A stretch of 64,000 bases of DNA from Ilyonectria destructans. Its lineage: Eukaryota; Ascomycota; Sordariomycetes; Hypocreales; Nectriaceae. The notes under the pieces were generated by a model that was not told where the DNA came from, did not search any database, and was given only the letters and a program-made list of their open reading frames with translations. The stretch lies in assembly GCA_020740775.1 (NCBI GenBank), contig JAHEWK010000017.1, positions 310,001 through 374,000 on the forward strand, in the 5' to 3' direction. The translations under genes and the position numbers were made by a program. Shown piece by piece: positions 54,903 through 64,000 of the stretch. Position 1 is the stretch's first letter. Every line of letters begins with the position of its first letter.

Positions 54903-55020
54903 AGCCCCACTTACACCACCACCCTCACCGGAACGCATGCAATAAAGATACCAATTAAACAGGCCACAGACTAGCTGTAATAAAAGTAACTACATTTTTG
55001 GATTCCTCAGAGGCGTGGCT

Positions 55021-56173
55021 TTAATATTTTGTATACCAACCCCTAGCTTTACGGCAAGCCTCCACCCTACGCGGCATAGACTCCAGCAGGCCCCGAATGA
55101 AGTCTTGAGGGATAGCTTCCCACGCCGCTTCCAAGCACACTTTAAATTTAGCGATATCGGCTGCGTTTTTCTTCAATTTGGAGACCCAAGGGAACATTCT
55201 ATAGAGATCTCTCTTTAGTCTGGCCCAAATATACTCGATGGGGTTCAGATCGGGGCTGTAAGGCGGCCAGTCAATAAGAGAGATCCCGTGCTCGAGCAGA
55301 AAGCTCATCGAGACCTTTGATGTGTGAATTCCGGCATTATCCTGCTGAAAATGCTGGGTGCTGTTATAATCAGGAAGAAGCCCAGAAGTCAGAGCTTCAA
55401 TATAGCTCTTTGATGAGTAGCCTCCGCGCTTGGAGGCTGTATCCCGAGTCATAATAACCAGCTTGCTTTGGCTCCTCTTACAAATTGCACCCCACACCAT
55501 TATCGTCATATCACCCTTACCATAGGCCATTTTGTTGACGAATTTTAGGTCATAGATCTCATAGGTAAACCTCCAGACCCAGGTACCTGGATTGGCGCTG
55601 CCATTTGCAGCAGAACATTCATCAGAGAAGATAATCTAAGGGGTGTGAGTAACAGGTACAGTAGCGGACAGGGACATCTTAAACACTCGGCCATACCTCA
55701 CTTAATTCTTCCTCTTTTTTCGCCCAATCGCATGTAAACTGAAGCCGTTAAGCTGCATCTTCCTTTCGTAAAAAGATCCTCTTTCTAGCTTGCCATTTAC
55801 GTAAGTTGACCTCATTTAAAGCCCGGCGTACAGTCGTCGCGCTCACCCCAAGACTCAGGTCATCCACCAGATCTTTTCTTGAGACGCCTTCGTCCTGTCG
55901 TACAGCGTGAATAATAGCCCTTTTCGCCCGAGGCGTCAGACTTGGGGGACGCCCGGACTGAGGGTTAGGATCGATTGATGCGGTTGTCTCGAGCCGTTGA
56001 AGCAGACGGCTGATTGTGGCTGTCGTGACCCCAAAACGCGTCGCAACCACACTCCTTTTTTCTCCAGCTTGCACGGCCGCAATAATAGCCGCACGAAGCT
56101 CGGGGCTAGTTCGTTGTTTTCCTTGGCGATTTCCGGATATTATGGTCCCAAAAGATCGTAAATTGGACGTCAT
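55021..56173 (-). pseudogene. Tc1/mariner transposase (DD34E), one premature stop
   Basis: The ATG at 56173 opens an N-terminal helix-turn-helix region (ELRAAIIAAVQAGEKRSVVA, RFGVTTATISRLLQRLE), then a GRPPSLTPRAKRAI linker and a second HTH. The frame meets TAA at 55750-55748, continues for 17 codons (RLQFTCDWAKKEEELSE) to a probable 61-nt intron (55696-55636), then resumes at IIFSDECSA and runs to 55021. The catalytic triad is present: Asp in FSDEC, Asp in QQDNAG and Glu in PDLNPIEYIW. The last two are separated by exactly 34 residues, which defines Tc1. Only the TAA prevents full translation. A CAA-to-TAA change, a CpA-to-TpA event typical of RIP, would explain it. The ancestral codon is an inference. 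Confidence 0.85.
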
Positions 56174-56258
56174 AATAAAAAGTTGTGAGATGTTGAAGAT
56201 GAAGGAGCAAAAAACGCGGTTCGGATCCTTGACGCTGGTCGCGAAAAAGTCGCGTGGC

Positions 56259-56284
56259 GTTGCAAGACTTTTGGAACCCCGCTG
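56259..56284 (-). repeat. Right terminal inverted repeat of the Tc1 element
   Basis: This is the reverse complement of the left repeat, ending in CCCCGCTG and followed by the TA duplication at 56285-56286. Confidence 0.95.
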
Positions 56285-56749
56285 TAGTAGTCGCTGTTGG
56301 GCCTAAATTTGCCAAGGCCTCTGCATAAGTGCCTCGGCAGACTTGGTAGCGGTTATCAAATCATCCTCTTGACTTAGTAACACTTACTGGCGGTTTGTGC
56401 GTTAGTTCCCACAAGGCCGGCTCCTGTCCTCGTACGATGCCGGTAACCAGCTGCAATTTATGTTTAGGCTTGCATTGGTTTGGAAGTCTATTTGACAGCA
56501 GCAAAATGTTGCTTCGCCAGTCCTACACGCAAAGTTCAACCCTCAACTTGTAGATACTTGGCCCACGTAGCCTCAAGTTGTTCACTCTAGGTACGCAAGG
56601 ATCATATGGGACATTAAGAAATAGAGTAACGGTAGCGACTGACTTAATTTGAGTGCCTTGGTACGACAATAATACCTACGGTGCAACTTGGAACGCTATG
56701 CTAAAGAATCTGGAAGTCGCAACCTATTAAGCCTGAGTGCAGTCATGTT
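56285..56749. other. Intergenic between the Tc1 element and the second LysM gene
   Basis: This 465-base spacer covers the 3' side of the second LysM gene. Nothing else was recognised. Confidence 0.4.
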
Positions 56750-58089
56750 CTACAGCTCTCCGGTGGATTCGTACGTAATGTTCCATCCTGAAATGGGCGC
56801 CACGCACAAGGCCTCGCCGGGAATCAGGCTCGCAGTGCATTTATCCCTACCCGGCAACGAAGGGTTGATGTCGTACATGAGGTTGCCATCGCAGATGTCA
56901 TTCTCCTTGCAAATGCTATCGCAAGTATCCGACTTGGTGACGACGTGCCACTGGCCACAGTTTAGCGTCGTGCCCTCGGCCACCTCGGCGTCTTTCGGCG
57001 GCGTAATGAGCACGAAGGTAGGTCCGTTTCCGCTGCTGATCTTGCGTCGAGTACTCGAGACCTCGGCAACAGAGCTGAGGTCGCCGAGAGCGGAGATGCA
57101 GATGGACTTGCCGTAGAAATCGGTGCCCGTCTGGAGGTCGGTGCAGGCGTGGTTGATCCACGAGTTGTAGAACTGCACGTCGTCCCAGCGAATCCCCTGC
57201 GAAGTCTCTATGCTGAAGCAAGTATCCCCAGGCTGCACGTAGTACGTCTTGCACGTCATGGGGAGGCAGAGCTTGAGGCCTGCGGGGACCTTGTGACAGT
57301 CGCCGATAGCCTCTTGGTTGCCCATGTACAGCAAAGCGCCAGAGACGCCCGAAGCCTTGGAAATAGAGTCGCAGGTGTCTCCCTCCTTGGTCGTGTAGTA
57401 CTTGCTAGTCAGGCAGAAGGGTGTCTCTACCTCTTTTTCTTTGAGAGGCGGCAGAATGTCTGTGGGCCCTGAGCCTCCGCACACCTTATAGACAAGCCCA
57501 AGCTCCTGCTTGTAGAACTCGTCGTAGAGGGAGTACTGCGAGGACTGCATGAGAGCAAGGCGTCGAAGATAGCAGGTGTGGCACAGCTCCGGGCGAGGCA
57601 AATCCTCGCCCTCCTCGACGTCGGAGAACTCATCAATGATGTCTGGTAATGGTGGTCAGTGGAGTTCCCTGTTTTGCACTTCGATTACTTACCGTTACAA
57701 TATCTCTTCGTCTTGGGATCTTTGACGCACGTCTCATTCCAGCCGGCCCAAATGTTACCGCCATACTGCGTGAGAACAGCATTGCTCGACCCAAAGCTTT
57801 TGCCCGCACAGTCCTTGGAAACGCCATCAAACCACTTACGAAGCGACGCGGAGCAGGTACCCGTGCAAATCTCGTCGGTCAGAGTAACGTTTTCAAGTGA
57901 GCCTCGATAGCTCAACTCCATGAAGGAGCGTATATACGGATTGCAGGCGATATCAGCCGACAAGGCGCTGACGCATGCATCCCCAACATCATAGTTGTCA
58001 AGATCAGCGACTTCGTAGACGCGAAAGGCACCAACACGAAGAAAAAGGCCAAAGGCAACAATGCATTTGAGAACAGCCATAGTGTGCAT
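56750..58089 (-). CDS. Secreted LysM-domain protein (about three LysM units)
   Basis: Two exons (58089-57693 and 57642-56750) give 429 residues. The ATG at 58089 starts a signal peptide (MHTMAVLKCIVAFGLFLRVGA). A cysteine-containing N-terminal domain of about 160 residues follows, with the segments DVGDACVSALSADIACNP, CTGTCSASLRKWFD and LCHTCYLRRL. This arrangement is common in fungal proteins where such a domain precedes LysM units. LysM-like units are seen at KYYTTKEGDTCDSISKASG, CKTYYVQPGDTCFSIETSQG and WHVVTKSDTCDSICKEND. Each has a conserved GDTC or SDTC and a later NP or equivalent. The protein should bind chitin at the cell surface. It is divergent from the GH18 chitinase with 1002 bases between starts, the typical arrangement of LysM genes with subgroup C chitinases in fungi. 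Confidence 0.9.
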
Positions 58090-59091
58090 GGTGACCACTT
58101 GTTAGATGAATAGATGAAGTTAGGAAATTGTTGATCTTTAGAAGTGGCGATCAAGACAGACCCCGAATTAACCTGCGACTAAGTACTCACAGACCATCGG
58201 ACGAATTCCATATGGCCTGGTCCAACGCTGAGCTTAATTCCATGTAGAGCATCCCGGAGTCCGCGAGATCGGCAAGGAGGGAGTGCCGATAGCTTTGGAA
58301 TCCACTGCATTAGGCTATGTACCCTATGTTGCACGACTTGGGTCCTTGACAGATATTGTCTTCACGCTCATGTGCATGCCACCGTGGTTCCGACGGCCGA
58401 GACCCCTTGCCAAGCCGGAAATCACAAGGTGAAGAATACGAGGCATCTTGCATGCACAGGGCAGGTGCCAAGTCGGCTCAAAAGAAATGGCAAGGGCTCA
58501 GTATGTTTTCCCCCTGTCTCGCGTGGTTTGTGCCCCAATCTATGGGCCTTGATGTAATGCTGTGTTGGTTGTTAGTCTTTAAGCCTGGCGACTCCACGAG
58601 GCTAGCAGGGGTTGATAAACCCACGATCGAAAGGGCCTCGCACTAGTTGGTCACTGCGAGCATTCGGCCGTTCTTTTGTGCACATGGAGACCAACAGATC
58701 TTTCTTCGGGCTTCCATTTACAAGCAGAGGGCCGAGCGAGCCGATGAGATGTTGGTCCGGCTTCTCGGGGGGCCCGAACGAGAGACCAGTGGAGTCGGTT
58801 CAACAACCGAGCCGAACGAGACACAACCAACGATATCTGTCTTGTCCAAGGGTACAACTGGGTTTTCTCAGCGGTGAAAGAATCGCCTCTGAGGTGCTTT
58901 TATTACTCAAGACGCCGGCCAAACTACACTCGTTTATTCAAGCGAGCTTGTTATTTCCTTCCAACTCGTGAGCTCTCATTTTATGGCCTTTGTGTCTCTG
59001 ATTCCTGAACTCATTTCCTCTGGACTGGCATTTTACCCAGTTACTTGTTTTTTTTTCTCACAGAGGGCGTAGGCCTCGTACGGCCGCCAAT
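58090..59091. promoter_or_regulatory. Divergent upstream region between the LysM gene and the GH18 chitinase
   Basis: These 1002 bases separate two head-to-head genes and must carry both promoters. A T-rich tract (59046-59057, about 30-45 bases before the chitinase ATG) is a typical pyrimidine leader. Chance frames in 58350-58970 show no domain. No discrete operator was identified. Confidence 0.45.
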
Positions 59092-62000
59092 ATGCATTTC
59101 CGCATTTGGTTCCTTTGCTTGCTGCTGCTATGCCTTTGCGTAGCAGCCGCCGATGACGATTCAACCTGCAGTGCGACCAAGAGCTGTAAGAATGGATGTT
59201 GTAATAAGTCTGGCAACTGTGGCTTTGGCCCTGACTGTAAGCTTGCTGTATTCATGGTACGACAAGACCAGAGCTGACCCTATTTAGACTGTGGAACAAC
59301 CTGTCGCTCCGACTGTGGCAGAAAATCAGAGTGCAACCCCGGCTTTGATGCAAAATGGGCCGCAAGAGAAAAATGCCCTTTGAATGTCTGTTGCTCCAAG
59401 CACGGATTCTGTGGCGTAAGTAGCCTCTCGAACTGTCCTCTTAGACGAAGAACATGCTAACATGGACTAGACGACCAAGGACTTCTGCGGCTCAAAGAAG
59501 GTCACTCGCCCGAGCTGCGATAAGGACAGCGGTATCTCCCGTGTCGTTGGTTACTTTGAGGGATGGGCACAGAATCGTCCCTGTGAGGCCTTCTGGCCTG
59601 AACAAATCCCTATCGGACTGTACACGCATATCAACTTTGCTTTTGCAACCATCAACCCCCTCACCTTTTTAGTTCATGCGGTTGAAGATGCCGACATCAA
59701 AATCTACAAGCGGCTTATGGCACTGAAGAAAAAGGACCCAGATCTGAAGATTTACCTCGCCCTCGGCGGGTGGACCTTTAATGACCCGGGCTCGACGAAC
59801 ACCACCTTCTCCAACCTGGCGGCTTCTGTACCACGCCAAAGGATGTTCATGAACTCTCTCATGTCCTTCATGACCATTCATGGCTTTGATGGGCTTGACC
59901 TGGACTGGGAATACCCCCAAGCCAAGGATCGGGCCGGGCGGGAAGCCGACTTTGCCAATTTCCCCAAGTTCATGGCCTCACTGAAGAAGATGATGGATGC
60001 AGGCGATAAGGGGCTTACCATTACCCTCCCCGCGTCGTACTGGTACCTTAAGAATTTTGATATCAAGAAACTGGTTAGCTGACTACTCCCGCGTTACGGA
60101 CGAAGCGCTGACATTTGGGCCTAGGAAAAATCAGTCACCTTCTTTAACATCATGTAAGTAGTGCACTAAGATATCATTCTGAGAGTGAAGGGAAAGCTAA
60201 TAACGCGGTTTGACAGGTCCTACGACTTGCACGGTGCCTGGGACCAAAAGGTAAACTGGACAGAACCCTATCTCAACGCCCACACCAACCTCACCGAGAT
60301 TGACCTCGCTCTCGATCTGCTCTGGCGCAATGATATTGAGTACAGCAAGGTCGTGTTGGGCCTAGGTTTCTACGGACGCGCGTTCACGGCTGCATCCTCG
60401 TCGTGCATGAAGCCCGGGTGTCTGTTCAAGGCCCCCGGCGCTGAGGGCAAATGTAGCCGCGAAAAGGGCATCTTGCTGAACTCGGAAATCGACGCTCTGA
60501 TCAAGGAGCACAACGTCAAGCCTGAATTGCACAAGGAGGAGGCCGTCAAGGTGGCCAAGTGGGACGATCAATGGGTTTCGTTTGACGACGAGGAAACTCT
60601 CCAGCTGAAGAGCGAATTTGCACAGTCGCGATGTCTCGGCGGTGTCATGGTGTGGGCCATCAGCCACGATACCAAGGACGCCAAGTACAACAAGGCTCTG
60701 GCCAAGGCAGTCGACCGCAAAGTCACAAGCGGCTCCATTGATGATGACGAAAAGGCGACGGACATCGGCAAGATCCCGAACGACCAATGCCGCTGGACCA
60801 ACTGCAAGGAGGACTGCCCCAAGGGCTGGGTCAACGTGGCTCGCTCGGACGGCGGCGCCCGCACCAAGAAGGACGAGAGGATGTGGGACGAGACGGGCTG
60901 TGGCGGTGACGGCCACCACAGCTTCTGCTGCCCGGGGAAGCAGAAGCAGCCGACATGCGGATGGTACGGCTTCGGCAATGGCAAGTGTGGCAAGGGCTCG
61001 TGTCCCAGCAACATGGTCGAGATTGGGTCCAACCAGATGTACTGCCACAAGAAGCAGAACTACCAGTCGGCCTGCTGCACCACCGATGTCAAGAGCATGA
61101 AGGTATATGGGACTTGCGAGTGGGGAGCGTATCCGGACTGTGACGGCCAGGAGAAGTGCCCGAACCCGGCCGGAGACAGCAGCATGAACTACATGTGGGC
61201 TGGATCGTCCTCCGGGTCGGGCGGCGGCCGGTGTGACGACAAGAAGAACGGACTCGGCCTCAAGGTCCCCGGCACGCAGCTCCGGAAGTTCTGCTGCAAC
61301 GTGGCCAACCCCAACCTGCGCTTCACCGACTGTCAGTGGTTCAAGGACGTCGGTCCAGCCCCTGACTCCAGTCCCAATGGCTTCTGCCGCAGCGGCTGCC
61401 CGGCTGATCGTGTCCGCGTGGCTATCGATACTGACGCCGCCGTCTGCAAGACTGGCTTGGGGGGCATGGCCCGCTGCTGCAAGACGCGCTTCAACGACGA
61501 GCTCGAGGTCGAGAACCCCAAGCTGGATGCCTACAGGAGCGCCATGAAGGAGTGGATCGACGATCCCACGTGTCCCAACCCAGCATCCATTTTCTCCCGG
61601 CGCGCAGATGATGATCTAGTCGGCGACGTAGTGGCCAACGCCTCATCGCCCATGGGCGTGGAGCTCGCTCTAAGAGACGACGTCAAGATCCATGACATCA
61701 CTGCTCAGCTTCTGCTCACTTACATCCTGGCTAGGATAGGCAGCGAGAATATGCTTGAGGAGATGGGCAGAATATGGGACAGTTACATGGAGGAAAACTT
61801 CCCCTACCTAACGAGACGCAACATCAAAGCCTTCCTAGGCATAACCCCCCAGTGGGAATTGGACGGGCCCCAGGAGACGGCCAGGCGCATCCTCTGCAAC
61901 CCTTACTCGTACAACGCCCGGGTCGCTGCTATCCAAGGCACGAGCGGTGGCGGCAAGGCCAAGTGGATCAACTGCACGTACTCTGTGTGCGACGAGAACG

Positions 62001-63340
62001 GCGTCTGCAAGGGCGGAGAGGACGAGGAGACCAGAAGGCGCCGTGCCCTGCTGCCCAGTCGGTCTACACACCTGTACGCACACCATCATCACTTGCTGCA
62101 TGCCCGCCAGGTGTCGAGGCCGGAGGAGTCGCAGGCGGTGGTTTTTAGCCCCGACGGCGAAAGGGCAGAGTTCGAGTATGAAATCCCTGCGGTGAGTACT
62201 GCCCACGCATTTTGACCGGGCCAACGACTGACGCTCTTTACTCAGCACGATGCGGTTGTTAAGTTGGATAAAAGCCTTTCGAGCCTCCAGGTAACGGCTG
62301 AATTTGAGACACCCGGTGATTGCTCCGACTGGAGGCTGAAACAGGGCGGGGGAGTATGGAACTCTCGCAGGATAGGCTTTCAGAGTACGTCGCCCCTATG
62401 CTGTCGATGCACTGACACTAACAAGTTCGATCAGCCGAGCATCCCCTAGACAAGAGCATATTGAAGCGATTCTTCCTCGCCGCAGCCATGGGAGAGTACG
62501 ATGACTACTTTGTGCTCATGTGATGTACTAAGCTACTTGCTAACTCGGATTTAACAGGCTATGGTCTGGCTCTGAATCTTTATTTGGCCCAGTGCCCATA
62601 CAATTCTTCGAAGGAATTCTGACAATAGGTGCTAACCACTTCGACTGGCCGGAAATCCCTGGCAACCCAGACTACGACGATGGCAACCTGTTCAGTCGTA
62701 TCATGGAGTGCTTGGGCAGCCAGACAAATGATATGAACTTTGCCGTCACCATTGGAGAATTGAACTGGGTTAAAGGCAAGGTACGTACCTGATGGAGACG
62801 TCCAGGGGCAAGGGAAATATCAAACTCACGCTAATTCTTTCCTCTTTCTTTCTACAGTTTATGGACTTTGAAGACCCTATTACGGAAACCAAGTGGGGAA
62901 AACAGGCTCAAAACAACATTGATTACGTCTTGGGGATCTTGCGGGCGGGTGTCGCCACGTTTGACTACATGAACTCGGATGGCCCCGGCCCCAACCTTTA
63001 CAATAAATTGTCGAATGTCATAAACGACATTCTGCTGCAGATGGTATACGCCGAGAATCTGTTCGAAAGAGAACACCGCGACATCCAGATCAGGATAGGC
63101 CAGTTCTTCTTGGAGTGGCTAAAGGACTATTACGGCCAAGTGACAATTAAGGCCCAAGCCTTTCTTCGAGGGGTAATAAAAGAGGTAAAGAATAACTGGG
63201 AACCACAAACGGGTGGGAAGGCGAAACAGGTCATGGAAATTATTAGTTCGTTGGAACCCCGGATTGCCAACCTCCACATCAGGACTGACTGGGACATCTC
63301 TATTTTTGACGTAGATGATCCTATGGATACGTCAGAATGA
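59092..63340 (+). CDS. Large secreted CBM18-GH18 chitinase, subgroup C (killer-toxin-like) architecture
   Basis: Nine exons (59092-59236, 59288-59415, 59471-60073, 60125-60153, 60217-62191, 62246-62384, 62435-62495, 62558-62780, 62858-63340) join in frame to 1261 residues. After the signal peptide (MHFRIWFLCLLLLCLCVAAA) come two hevein-type chitin-binding units (SCKNGCCNKSGNCGFGPDYC and NVCCSKHGFCGTTKDFC). The GH18 barrel follows: VVGYFEGWAQNRPC, IYLALGGWTFNDPG and DGLDLDWEYPQAKDR, where the catalytic Glu of DxxDxDxE is present. FFNIMSYDLHGAWD spans a 29-nt exon, and VVLGLGFYGRAF follows. A Cys-rich region (about 490-770) and a long C-terminal part of no recognised fold complete it. Subgroup C enzymes resemble the alpha subunit of yeast killer toxins in domain order and probably attack chitin in cell walls. 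The adjacent LysM genes support this role. Confidence 0.92.
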
Positions 63341-63418
63341 GGCTGGGGACTTTATAGTCTGGCATTTAGCAAGCTTTGTAGCCTATAGCTATCATTAATT
63401 GCGTCCTAACACCAACAA

Positions 63419-64000
63419 CTACTCCTCATTTCTTACAACCTTAAACATATGCCTCTGGGCACTGTAGTAAACGAGTCCAGGCCGGACTTCGGAGCAGCCG
63501 CCAGTTGGGAGGGCTGCGTCGTCTCCGGGCCAAATATACTCGTCGAGGTCTTCCTCTGGACCGTCAAAACGCAGGACCCGATGAGGGTTGAACTCGGACA
63601 TCATGAGCGAATGCCAAAGTTCCAGCAAAGATCCCGTTGGGATCCTCATCCAGCCCCAGTAATCGCCACCCTCTTCCCAGGTGTAGGCAACTGCCTTGAC
63701 GATAAATTCCCCCCTATCAATGTCTTTGAGCACCGCCTCATCGGCGACAAGAACGAAGCGAAAATGGCGTCCTGCCATTTTTTCCCCCGCTTTGGGTTGC
63801 TCAGAGAGGCACACCTCTCGAAGCTGGGGAATATCGAGGCCACTGAGTAGGGATGGATCTTGACGAGGATCAAGATGGAACAACTCCTTGAGGCGCTTCA
63901 GATCGGCCATATATTCGTCTTGGTGTTGGTATATTCCGAACCAGGAGCGGCTCTTTCGTCGCTCCACGTCGTACTCGTATTGTTCTTTGTCTTTGAAGTA
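63419..64000 (-). CDS. Unknown protein, partial (start lies beyond the window)
   Basis: The frame is open from the right edge (YFKDKEQYEYDV at 64000-63965) to the stop at 63419. The visible 193 residues are soluble, acidic and aromatic-rich. Segments include RSWFGIYQHQDEYMADL, LKELFHLDPRQDPSLLSG, EEGGDYWGWMRIPTGSLLELW and LVYYSAQRHMFKVV. No signal peptide, membrane segment or catalytic motif is seen and I do not recognise the family. The gene is convergent with the GH18 chitinase (78 bases between the stops). Good codon continuity and the absence of stops over 190 codons support a real gene. Confidence 0.7.
   Translation of the reverse strand, partial: YFKDKEQYEYDVERRKSRSWFGIYQHQDEYMADLKRLKELFHLDPRQDPSLLSGLDIPQLREVCLSEQPKAGEKMAGRHFRFVLVADEAVLKDIDRGEFIVKAVAYTWEEGGDYWGWMRIPTGSLLELWHSLMMSEFNPHRVLRFDGPEEDLDEYIWPGDDAALPTGGCSEVRPGLVYYSAQRHMFKVVRNEE

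Larger units (their letters stand above)
54877..56284 (-). mobile_element. Tc1-type DNA transposon, full length (1408 bp)
   Basis: The element is bounded by 26-bp terminal inverted repeats that start CAGCGGGGTTCCAAAAGTCT on both ends (54877-54902, and the complement at 56259-56284). TA target-site duplications flank it at 54875-54876 and 56285-56286. It encodes one minus-strand transposase. The near-perfect termini and TSD indicate a fairly recent insertion. It sits between the two LysM genes of the chitin module and does not interrupt either. Confidence 0.95.

Noticed and set aside
58356..58971. Overlapping plus-strand frames in the LysM-chitinase promoter region
   Set aside because: No domain, mutually overlapping frames, and located where both promoters must lie.
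60362..61048. 228-codon minus-strand frame inside the chitinase
   Set aside because: It is an antisense shadow of the large GC-rich exon 5 and is hydrophobic only because of the complementary codons.

Overview
This window looks like the chromosome of a filamentous ascomycete (Pezizomycotina). Its genes carry many short GT-AG introns of about 50-90 nt with CTAAC/CTGAC-like branch sequences. The families are typical of such fungi: Zn2Cys6 regulators with a fungal-specific transcription factor domain, a HET-domain protein, LysM proteins, a CBM18-GH18 chitinase, a cytochrome P450, and a Tc1-type transposon bearing what may be a RIP-like CpA-to-TpA stop. No ribosomal, tRNA or housekeeping gene was recognised. 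The whole window reads as accessory catabolic, detoxification and cell-surface territory.

Layout. 1-12.4 kb: an EthD-like partial gene, an HSL-type esterase with a damaged 3' end, an FAD aromatic hydroxylase, a Zn2Cys6 regulator (TF1), a broken intradiol ring-cleavage dioxygenase and a C2H2 protein. 13.3-17 kb: a short HET protein and a membrane protein. 17.7-31.8 kb: a C2H2+Zn2Cys6 regulator (TF2, apparent paralogue of TF1), a GST and FAD monooxygenase pair sharing a promoter, a membrane-type SDR, and a divergent esterase / Baeyer-Villiger-like monooxygenase pair. 32-41 kb: a CTF1-beta-like Zn2Cys6 regulator (TF3), a secreted alpha/beta hydrolase and another Zn2Cys6 regulator (TF4). 41.5-51.5 kb: an FAH-family hydrolase, an old-yellow-enzyme-like flavoprotein, an Ayr1-like SDR, a broken extradiol-type (VOC) dioxygenase next to an AT-rich block, and a P450. 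52-63.3 kb: a chitin module made of a seven-LysM protein, a LysM protein with about three domains and a 1261-residue CBM18-GH18 chitinase, with a nearly intact Tc1 element inserted between the two LysM genes. A partial unknown gene runs off the right edge.

How the genes may work together (inference). The 20.5-31.8 kb block has the parts for a small oxidative route: hydroxylation (FAD monooxygenase), alcohol-to-ketone oxidation (SDR), oxygen insertion (BVMO-like enzyme), ester hydrolysis (esterase) and conjugation (GST). The two divergent gene pairs and the regulator share a GGAGGTGG-like promoter motif. The aromatic-degradation genes on both flanks include two ring-cleavage dioxygenases of different chemistry, and both carry coding lesions although their iron ligands are kept. 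The 52-63 kb block looks like a co-inherited chitin binding and hydrolysis set.

Exon boundaries were read by eye from splice signals, frame continuity and family conservation. They are models, not transcript evidence.
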